A DNA stretch of 27,500 bases, taken from Salpingoeca rosetta (taxonomy: Eukaryota; Opisthokonta; Choanoflagellata; Craspedida; Salpingoecidae). The notes under the pieces were generated by a model. The model ran no database searches and was not told where the DNA came from. It saw only the letters and a program-made list of their open reading frames with translations. Numbering within the stretch: the first letter of the stretch is position 1; each line of letters begins with the position of its first letter. The stretch covers positions 23,628 through 51,127 of the forward strand of contig NW_004754906.1 in NCBI RefSeq assembly GCF_000188695.1, given 5' to 3'. Of this stretch, positions 1-25,750 are shown piece after piece. The translations under genes were made by a program, and so were the position numbers.

Positions 1-42
1 CCTCGTTGTCAGAACGCCGTCGCGTCCTGTGTGCTGTACCAA

Positions 43-7730
<7,688 letters not shown>

Positions 7731-7872
7731 GGAGTTCCCGTCAATACTATGTCGTGATGAAGTGAATTCATGCTGCGTTTCCGTTGATGAGAATACACGT
7801 AATGTGACCACACCAACAAAGTGATCCAGTCATGATTCACACACACACACGCGCACACACACACACACATAC

Positions 7873-7956
<84 letters not shown>

Positions 7957-8121
7957 ACACACACACACACGCGCGCGCGCGCACTTTGCCGGCTGTGTCA
8001 TGTGTTCACTCTTGTCTTCAACAGCACGAGTGCTTGTGACACTGCCGAAAGCCCCCCCCCCCTCCTTTGGTGTCACACCCATTCCACCCCTCAAGCCCAG
8101 TCGGGCTTCTGGTGCAGTTGC
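7731..8121. other. Intergenic gap between convergent genes
   Basis: The stops of the TIR-ROCO gene and mitoferrin face each other across 391 bp. It holds a (CA)n array at 7838-7970 that ends in CG alternation (7969-7981), a short C-run near 8051-8060, and no gene that I can support. No clear AATAAA signal was seen on either strand. Confidence 0.7.
7838..7982. repeat. (CA)n microsatellite ending in (CG)n
   Basis: About 145 bp of almost unbroken purine-pyrimidine alternation, mostly CA with a terminal run of CG. It lies between two converging 3' ends. Confidence 0.95.
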
Positions 8122-10525
<2,404 letters not shown>

Positions 10526-11005
10526 TCTGTGCGGTGATGGCGACTGTTCTGCTGGCTGTTCTACGACGTCACGCACCGCTACTTGCTCCAGCGTGCCTGC
10601 GTCCTTCTCGCCTGCCCTCGTCGGTGTTGTGGCGTCACGTGGCGAGAGCGATTTGTGGGCGCAAAACTGCAACAAACGTGCAACACGCAGTGATGATGAT
10701 GATGATGAGGATGATGATGATGATGGACGATGAGCTCACAGCTGCCGCTTGCTGTTTGCTTTTGCTGCTTGCGTTGCTTGTGCCAGCCCCCCTCCCCTTG
10801 CCGCATGCACGCATGCTCAACTGACGCTTTTGATTGATCAAGGAACCACATGCACAAGGGGAAGCAGGCCAGACGACACGATAGGGAGCACAGGACAACC
10901 AACGAGCAGCAAGCAAGCAAGTCAGGCAACAAGCCGCAACACGAACAATCAAAGGAAGGGATGATGTGACACATGACTGCATGGTTTTCTGCAGGAAGTG
11001 AAGTG

Positions 11006-11087
<82 letters not shown>

Positions 11088-11248
11088 ACAGACAGCGGCC
11101 ACCAAAGAAAACAACTGGCAACACCAGACAGAACAGGACGTTCACGTTATCAAAGAGCCAAGTACTTGGCCACGCACCACGACCATGGCACAGACCGCTG
11201 CAGTACAACAACACGAGCGCACGACACCACGTGAGCACCAATGTCCCG
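10526..11248. other. Intergenic: mitoferrin 5' flank and GOLPH3 3' flank
   Basis: A 723-bp stretch without a supported gene. It contains a (GAT)n tract at 10691-10726, just upstream of the mitoferrin start, and a (CA)n array at 11007-11082. The mitoferrin promoter should lie here; no TATA box or other defined element was recognised. Confidence 0.6.
11007..11082. repeat. (CA)n between GOLPH3 and mitoferrin
   Basis: About 38 pure CA units in the intergenic gap, 166 bp beyond the GOLPH3 stop. Confidence 0.96.
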
Positions 11249-13130
<1,882 letters not shown>

Positions 13131-14455
13131 ATGGCGGAGCAGTTGCTGCACACCGCCAATGGTCGTGGTGACGGTGGTGATGGGAGCGATGGGGTCAGTG
13201 GTGTGGCTGAGATGAACAAGGCCATCCAGGCATTTGTCACAGAGGTACCATGCATGTGCCTGATTGTTTTGCGCTGTGGGCTGTTGCATTCTTGCGTGTC
13301 GGGTTGCTGTGATGTGAGTGAGTGGGTGGGTGAGTGAGTGAGTGAGTGAGTGAGTGGGTGAGTGAGTGGGTGAGTGGGTGAGTGGGTGGGTGAGTGAGTG
13401 AGTGAGTGAGTGAGTGAGTGAGTGAGTGAGTGAGTGAGTGAGTGAGACAGTGAGTGAGTGAGTGGGTGAGTGGGTGAGAGGGTGGGTGGGTGAGTGAGTG
13501 AGTGAGTGAGTGAGTGAGTGAGTGAGTGAGTGAGTGAGTGAGTGAGTGAGTGAGTGTGTGTGTGTATGTGTATGTGTGTGTGTGTGGTGTGTTGGCGGTT
13601 GACACCCATCCATGCACGCACTCCATGCACTCACTCCACGCACGCATTTCATGCACTCACTCCACGCACGCACCTCACGCTCCCACTCCATCTGTGTTGA
13701 ACAGCATAATGGCACGCCGTCGCTGCTTGCAGCTGGGGTGTCAGAGGCACAAAAGACACGTCTGGTACAGCTTCTCATCGACTGCGCTTCGCAACATGGC
13801 TACGACATCACAACGACATGGTCTGCACTCAGGTACTGGCGAATGTACCCTCTTCACATCAGTGAATCCACGAATCAGCACCGAGCTTCACCCACGCCAG
13901 CTCTCGCTCACAGCCATAGCCAGACCCATGTCTTTATTCTTGCTTCCTCACCCCCCCATTCCACCCACCTGCCTCCTCCCTTTGTTCCCTCGGTGCAGAA
14001 TATGCAGCCGCGATCCGCAAGGAATGGGGCCTGTGCTCACGCAGACGGGCCTGCAAACACTCTTATCCTGCGTTGAGGAGCACCATGAAGCAGGTACCTC
14101 AAACACCAAGCACCAAGCACCAAGCACCAAGCACCAAGCAATGCTCTCCATGCACTCACTGCGATTTGCTCATGGCGTATACCTCACACCCACTCACACC
14201 GTTGCTCCCACACTGCTGCTCCCACACTGAGCACCCGTACTGCCGCTCTGCGTCGCGTATCTCTTGTCCTGCGGTAGAGTGTCTGAAGGTCCTGATCAAC
14301 CTGGCCATCACCAGCCCAGGTTTGCTGCAACCGCTCGTGGCACACCTCAAGGTCAGCACATCCACGTTGGTGTCTCGATGCCAATCCTCTTTCTTGCTCG
14401 CGCGTTCCTTGCATCCACACACATGAATGTCGCAGGCACATGCGCAGACAAAAGT

Positions 14456-14498
<43 letters not shown>

Positions 14499-15425
14499 TC
14501 TACAACTGCCTTGATTATTGCTCACATGTACACACTGCACAGGTGCTTGAAGTCTTGGAGCGAACGGCCGCCAATGTGAGCGCCCCATCTGGCAGCGAAT
14601 CAGCAGCCGCATTCGCGGTCAGTGACACGCTCATGTGCTTGCACCTCCTCGCTGGTTTGCTGTTGTCGCTGCTGCAGGTGCACCTTTGGCGCCGTTGATC
14701 CTCATCAAACTGACGTGTGTCACAAATGCCGCAACATGCCTGCAGCCACTGCTGATGAAGGCAATATTTGTGCTGCTGGCCAGCTATCCACCCCTCCACC
14801 ACGAGCTCATGTCCTTGAATCGACTGCAGCCATTTGTTGACACTGTCACCACACACACCACAACCCAGCCCGACTTTGCTGCTGAAGTGCGCTCTGTGTG
14901 TGTGTGTGTGCCGATGTGTGTGTGTGTGTGTGTGCGTGTGCATGTATGTGTGTGCCGATGTGTGTGTGTGCCTATGTGTGTGCCGATGTGTGTGAACCTT
15001 GTGGCGTTTGTGTGATGTCCCCCCAGCTGCTTCACATGCTCACTGTTCGCATGGACAATGCCATGTTACACGTGCACCAGGCGTTGAAGGTGTTGTTCGT
15101 GGTGTGCAGCGGGTGGTGGAAAACAGCACCGCTGGACCCGCCACTCATCGCCACCATCTCCGCCATCACCGCGTCGCTGGCGCCATGGCTATGGCACGCC
15201 ATCCGCTCGTCCCCGCTGCGGGCGCCGCTGCTCAGGGCCGCGCTCGAGTTTCTCGTCGCCGTCCCGCCACCCTGTCTCCCCGCCGTGTGCGGCCACCAGG
15301 TGTGTCTCCGTGCTTGCTTGCTTGCATGCTGTACACTGTCCCAACCTCAACGCTTGTCATGCAACTCAAACCTTGTTCCTTTTTCACTCACTTTACACAC
15401 ACATGCACACACACGCACATGCACG

Positions 15426-15500
<75 letters not shown>

Positions 15501-15941
15501 ACACACGCACACACATACCCACACCTCCTCTCCGCGTTGGTGCCATCCCCAAAAGCAGTGAGGACGACGACGTCGACCGCGGTGTTGATCCGATCAGCGG
15601 CCGGCGCGCCACACGTGAGCCCGTGCAGTGGTCGAGCGAGGAGGAGAAGGAACGCACGTAAGTCTTGCCATGGGCGCTCACCTCATGCATGCATGTGGTG
15701 TTGTGCTTGCGTTCATGATGATGTATTGACGCGCTTCTCTCAACACAACACGCCATCTCCCACCCCTCCATATCTGCTGCTGCCATCAAGGGCCCACGAG
15801 CTGCTGTCGCTGATTGACCGCCTGAACAAGTTGGGCGTGATCAGATGCAACCTGCCCCACCCAGATGACATGCCCGATGCTGGTGGTGATGATGGCGATG
15901 GCGACGGTGATGGTGAAGAGGGAGGCTTGTCGTCTTCATAA
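13131..15941 (+). CDS. RIC8: RIC8 / synembryn, G-alpha chaperone and exchange factor (compact form)
   Basis: Folds newly made G-protein alpha subunits and can catalyse GDP release. Exons: 13131-13244, 13705-13832, 13999-14093, 14278-14351, 14543-14617, 14746-14886, 15027-15299, 15563-15657, 15791-15941; 381 residues. Family landmarks in order: KTRLVQLLIDCA, LRICSRDPQGMGP, LKVLINLAITSPG, KAIFVLLASYPPLH, HQALKVLFVVC, AALEFLVAV, DPISGR, and the C-terminal SSEEEKERTAHELLSLIDRL with NKLGVI. Animal RIC8 is about 520-530 residues. Here about 100 residues of the central armadillo region between LKVLFVVC and AALEFLVAV are missing inside one continuous exon. The junction of exons 7 and 8 is uncertain: 15301/15559 is an in-frame alternative that adds two residues. 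Start chosen at the ATG in MAEQLLHTANG. Confidence 0.85.
13314..13583 (+). repeat. (GTGA)n tetranucleotide array in RIC8 intron 1
   Basis: About 240 bp of GTGA units with GTGG variants, followed by GT/AT. It begins 70 bp after the exon 1 donor. Each register of the array reads GTGAGT, the consensus 5' splice site. See findings. Confidence 0.95.
14104..14138 (+). repeat. Heptamer (CACCAAG)x5
   Basis: Five exact tandem copies of a 7-bp unit just inside RIC8 intron 3, 10 bp after the donor. Confidence 0.95.
15395..15518 (+). repeat. (CA)n in RIC8 intron 7
   Basis: CA array with GCAC and TCAC interruptions, in the 3' half of the intron, ending about 45 bp before the acceptor. Confidence 0.95.
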
Positions 15942-16215
15942 CTAACGTGACACAACGTGAACTGGTTTCCGTCTCTCTTGTAAACAACCACCCAACATCC
16001 TGATTTCTGTTTAATTGCCACAGACAAGCATTTGTGCGTGTATGTGAATGTGTGTTGCTGCGTATGCACGACAGTGTTGAGAAAGAAAGGAAGAAAAGGA
16101 TGGACAGCTATCAAACAGCAAAGCAAACGCAGATGTGACGAGACGCGTATGAACCAACACCATCAACAACACTGCCAAGAGAAACACACGCGTGCAGCCT
16201 CTTGTTGGATGGCCA
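15942..16215. other. Short gap between convergent RIC8 and SF3B2 stops
   Basis: The two stop codons are 274 bp apart, so the 3' UTRs probably touch or overlap. No gene, repeat array, or canonical AATAAA was seen. Confidence 0.6.
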
Positions 16216-20901
<4,686 letters not shown>

Positions 20902-21164
20902 GGCTGCTCGCCCACCTGCTCAAACACACCGCAGCAGCAGTAGCAGTGTTGCCTCAAAAGCCTCGTGCAATCACAGCAGCACCTCAATCGAAGCAGAAGC
21001 GAGAACGTCCGTCGTCGTCGTTCGTCTGCGCAGCCACCACGACAGAGGAAAACTGTCTGGAAATGTACACAATTTTCACCGCTGACACACAAGCAAGCAA
21101 GCAAGACAAGAAGACAACGAGAGGAGAAGAAGAGCAGCGAGAAACCGTGAGCTGCTGTGTGCTC

Positions 21165-21202
<38 letters not shown>

Positions 21203-21232
21203 CCGACCAAGCTCAACGAGCAAGTACGGACG
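20902..21232. promoter_or_regulatory. Bidirectional SF3B2-arfaptin promoter region
   Basis: Only 331 bp separate two start codons pointing apart. The region contains a (GT)n tract at 21167-21201, 32 bp before the arfaptin ATG, which would be in the 5' UTR, and several CAAGCAAG repeats. No TATA box seen. A shared promoter is inferred from the spacing. Confidence 0.55.
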
Positions 21233-22582
21233 ATGGCTGACGAGGAGCAGCAAGAGGTGCGACAGGACCAGCAGGAGCAGCAGCAGCAGCAGCAGGATGC
21301 TGGAGGGGAAGGCAAGCAGGTGAAGAGCAAGAGCAAGAAGAACAAGAAGAACAAGAAGAACAAGCAAGACAAGCAGCAGGCAGAGACGGCGGAAGTGGAG
21401 ACGTCCACAGACCAGGTTGATCTGCAGGACGACAATGACGATGGCAATGACGACGACGGCGATGACAATGCGCAAAGCGGGAACACCGGGGGTAAAACCA
21501 GTGGAAACGACGACGCACAGCCTGCTGATGACGACGATGGTGACATGCCTTTGCCAGAAGCAGACACACGCGCCCAGGTATCCCTGGTGTTGGCAGGAGA
21601 AGCGCGCGGTTATCGTGCTGACAGCACATCTTCTTTCGCTGGTGGTGCTGGCATGCATTGAGAGGGCGGCTTGTGCATGCATGCTTTGACTTACTTGGCC
21701 TTGTATGTTCACCTTCACGACCCGTGTGTTTCATGCCCAGGGCGGAGAAGCATCTGCCGAAGACCAGGAGCAGTCGCAGCGCAAGCCGCCACAAGTCGTG
21801 CAGTCCATCTGTAAGTGCATCCGTGCTATTGTCACAGCTGGCGCTGGGAGTGCACGCATGCTATGGGTGGTTGTCAAATACGCTTTCACATTGTTACCTT
21901 CTCACATGCACGCATACATTCATGCAAACTCACACACATTCACACATGCACGCATACATGCACGCATACATTCATGCAAACTCATTCACACATCCACGCA
22001 CGCATCCACGCACACATCCATACCGACACATCCACATCCTCACACACGCCCACACACTTTCGGCACAGCGTCGTGGTGGTCGAAAAAGGCCAAGCCCAAC
22101 CTGATGCACCTGAAAGATGACGTGTCACGTGAACTGACCGACAGCGGGCGCAAGCTGCGCATCCTCCGGCAGCGTTTCAACGAGTCGCTTGGCTACGGCG
22201 ACCGCACCGTCGACCTTGAGCTTCAGGTGTGGTGTTGTTGTGCACATTGTTGTCCGCATCCCTCGTGTGCCATATTCCTGTATTCCTCGTGTGCTATATA
22301 TTTCTATCTCATGTCCTGTCCGTGTGTGCTTGCAGCCGCGCATCGAAATGCTTCTGAAGCGGCAGAAGCAGTACCACGCAATGGCCGAGCATGTGCGCCA
22401 TCTCATTGCCACCGTACGCGAGGCAGCGAAGGTGCAGGCTGGCCTGGGCAGCTGCATGGCTGCCATCGCCGATCTGGAGACAGACCTCGCACCACACTTC
22501 TCCTCCGCCAGCCGCATGCAGGTTAGCAAGCACTTGGGAGGGGGGAAGGGGAGGGACAAGGTCGGGTTGGGCAGTCGGTGCA

Positions 22583-22625
<43 letters not shown>

Positions 22626-23731
22626 TTGCTGTGTGTGTTTGTGTGTGTGTGCTTTGCTGTGTGTGTTTGTGTGTGTGTGCTTTGCTGTGTGTATTGTTTG
22701 CTCTGTATGTGTGCATGTCTGCACAGTTTGCACCTGATCCTTTCGCGTCCTGCTCACCCTGCATCTTGCCACTGCAACCCCTCTCCTTCCCGGTCAATCA
22801 CTACCATTTCTGCAGGACAGCATGTCTGGGCAGGCGGGCCCGCTGGTGGAGGCGCTCGAGTTCTTCCGCACACAGACGCTTGGTGTGGCGGATGGGCTGG
22901 CCGGAAATGCCCTGCACCTCATCCAGCAACACAACAGCGCCCGCTTGGAGTACGACGCATTCCGTTCGGTGAGGGCGTTGTCGGCTGTTGGTGTGCTCTG
23001 CGTGTGTTGTGTGTGTGTGTGTGTTGTGTATGTGTGTGTTTCTGCGTGTAAGTGTGCGTGTGTGTGTGTGTGTGTGTGTGCTTGCGTTTGTAATCACATG
23101 CGTTCGTTCGTGTCTTCCTCCATCAACTTCTCCATCCTCTGTCCACCACACCACACCCCATCACCACCTCCTCGACCAACCCGCATCCCTCCATATCCCG
23201 TGTCTTCTTCAACTCAGGCGTATGAGAAAGCAAAGGCGCAGCACTCCCCGCGCACGCCCGTGGCCGAGCAGAAGTTCCTCGAGTCGTACACGCGTCTTGA
23301 TTCCCTCCGCGCTGACGTCGTTGCCGCCCTCGACCAGTTCGACTCCCAGCGGGTGCGCTGCTGCTGTTGTTTGCGGTGGTGGCAGCGGTGGTGCTGCTGC
23401 TTGGTTCCTTGTGGATTCTGCTTGTGCGTGCACCCTTCCTCCCCCCCCCCACAACACACACGCACCTACCCAAGCCACCTCTCCTTGCTCACCTTACTCT
23501 TCCCTCACACACTCTTTGCTCTCTCTGTCGGTGCAGTGCGAGGTGATGCGTTCGCAGCTGCAGGCGCTGATGACAGCTGTTGGGGCGTTTATGAGCGGCA
23601 ACGATGCCGCCGTCAGCACCGCCCTCGCAGAATGCAAGCAGCACCCGGCCCCCGCTACGCCCGCACAAGGGGCAGGCGATGACACAGAGGCACCCGCGCA
23701 GCAACAAGACGCCAACAGCAGCAGCGAGTGA
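21233..23731 (+). CDS. ARFIP: Arfaptin-type BAR (AH) domain protein
   Basis: Arfaptins form banana-shaped dimers at the trans-Golgi and bind Arl1/Arf/Rac GTPases and PI4P. Exons: 21233-21577, 21741-21810, 22069-22226, 22336-22521, 22816-22968, 23218-23352, 23537-23731; 413 residues. The AH domain spans about 155-395. Diagnostic segments are GYGDRTVDLELQ (human GRGSRTVDLELE), ARLEYDAFRSAYEKAK, KFLESYTRLDSLRADV and LQALMTAVGAFMSGN, in the same order as in human ARFIP1/2. The N-terminal 115 residues are Gln-, Lys- and Asp-rich and probably disordered, with a lysine/asparagine stretch (KKNKKNKKNKQDK). The basic, Trp-containing SWWSKKAKP just before the domain is a candidate membrane contact. The start ATG lies after ACGG, with no upstream ATG in frame nearby. 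Confidence 0.92.
22621..22700 (+). repeat. 28-bp tandem repeat in arfaptin intron 4
   Basis: The word GCTTTGCT recurs at 22623, 22651 and 22679, an exact 28-bp period inside a GT-rich array that starts at 22585. Confidence 0.9.
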
Positions 23732-23984
23732 CACCAACCTGTGGAATGTCAACCCTGTTTGCTTCTTGCCTGACGATTGCTCATGTGTGTGTGTGTGTGA
23801 GTTTTGTTTGTGTTTTCGTTTCCACACAATGAATGCATGCCAACAACAACAACAACAACAACGACGCCCAACACCACAACCGCTTTGCCTGGTGTTTTCG
23901 TTTCGGCTTGCTTGCTAGCTTGCGAGTCGCACTGTTACAAAAGCAAACGACAGCCCCGTTCGTCCATTGAGAGGGGCAGCTGAG
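23732..23984 (+). other. Intergenic gap, arfaptin to ANK-SH3 gene
   Basis: A 253-bp head-to-tail spacing with a short GT tract (23785-23799) and a CAA run (23841-23861). It must hold the arfaptin 3' end and the promoter of the next gene. No clear AATAAA seen. Confidence 0.55.
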
Positions 23985-24151
23985 ATGGGGAGAGAGGATG
24001 AGTTGATGAAGGCCGCACAGAGCGGCAACTGCGCCGAGCTGGAGCGCCTGCTCTCAAAGCAACCAACCCCACTGTAAGTGATGGCAGTGGTGAGATGGAA
24101 GACCTGTGCATGCACAGAAGGAACGCTTGCTTGCGAAGGAAGCCTGTCCGC

Positions 24152-24248
<97 letters not shown>

Positions 24249-24828
24249 TGAGGCGAGGGCCAACGGTGACCACGCAAGACGATGTTGGCTACACGGCCCT
24301 GCACCATGCTGCCTTGCATGGACACTACGAGGCGTGCCAGATGCTGCTGAACATGGGCAGCAACGCCAACGCTCGCGACGCCAAAGGCTGCTGTCCGCTA
24401 CACCTGGCCGCTTGGAGTGGCCACGCGCGCGTCGCCCAGCTGCTCATCACGGGACGCAGCGCACAGGCCCGCGCTAGCATCAACGCCCAGGTTACCACAC
24501 ACATGTGTGTGCATGCGTGTGAGTGTGTGTTGCCTGCACTTGGCTGTGTGTGCATTGTTTGTACTTTCACCTGTGCATGTGCAACACACCAGCACATCAG
24601 CGTGTTTGTGAACATGTGCACGTGTGCATCCGCTGGCATCACCTCCACTCATCAAGTCCTCAACCCCTTCCCACATCAACGCTCCTTGTAGACGTTGTCT
24701 GGTGAGACGGCGCTGCATATGGCTGCACAGCACGGCAACACGGAAGTCCTCACGCTCCTACTCAAGGTACGATGGAGAGGAGACAAAGACAGGCTCAGAG
24801 TCAGAGACACGGCACATACTCACACACA

Positions 24829-24877
<49 letters not shown>

Positions 24878-25485
24878 ACATGTGTGTGTGTTTAGTATGG
24901 GGCTGATGCGCTTCGCACGAACGAGATTGGCGAGACAGCCCTCGACCTCGCCGCGCAATATGGACGGACCGCAGCCGTCGTCGTCCTCCTGGTGCGCACA
25001 CATGTGTGTGTGTGTGTGCATTGTTTGCACAAGCGTGCGCCCTCCAATGCCCTGCTTGCATTCTGTTCCTCACATATCTGCTAACACGATTGCGCCCCTT
25101 TGTCATGCCTCTCACCACCATCACATGTTCGCGTGCGTGTGTGCAGGAGCACAGCCCAAAGCTGCTGAGCAGCAGCGCCACAGAGCACCACACTCCGCTC
25201 CACCTCGCCGCGTGCAACGGCCACCACGAGATTGTTAACCTCCTCCTGAAACATGGTACGCTGATGTGCTGCATTGCTGATGGTCCACAGCATATAAACA
25301 TGCATACACACATGTATATATCTGCATTGGTGCCGCTGCTGCTGACGCTGTTAACACCTTTGTGTCAATGACAGGGATGGATGTGAATGCCACGTGCAAG
25401 ACGGGAACAGCACTTCACGAGGTGCTGCGATCCACCATGATGCAAGCGCGAATGTTTGACATACACACACACACACACACACACG

Positions 25486-25532
<47 letters not shown>

Positions 25533-25660
25533 GCACGCGCACATGAGTGCTCACGTTGCTGCGATGTTGCACAGGCTGCGCTGTACGGGCGGACGCGCGT
25601 TGTGAAAATCCTCATCGATGCCGGCGTGGACCCAACCATCACCAACGCACACGGCCAGGT

Positions 25661-25750
<90 letters not shown>

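Noticed and set aside
10526..10675. Upstream extension of mitoferrin in the same frame
   Set aside because: The frame is open but I see no ATG in it, and MEDDEYESLPPTAG already matches the family N-terminus. Kept as a caveat, not as coding sequence.
13314..13583. Possible telomeric or CRISPR-like repeat
   Set aside because: Simple (GTGA)n with GTGG variants; no spacers, no TTAGGG-type unit, and located within an intron.
14618..14745. Apparent frameshift in RIC8 (two open frames overlapping near 14670)
   Set aside because: A GTCAGT donor at 14618 and CAG acceptor at 14743-14745 join the flanking exons in phase 0, and the joined protein (AAAFA then PLLMKAIF) aligns with the family. The open frames in between are intronic.
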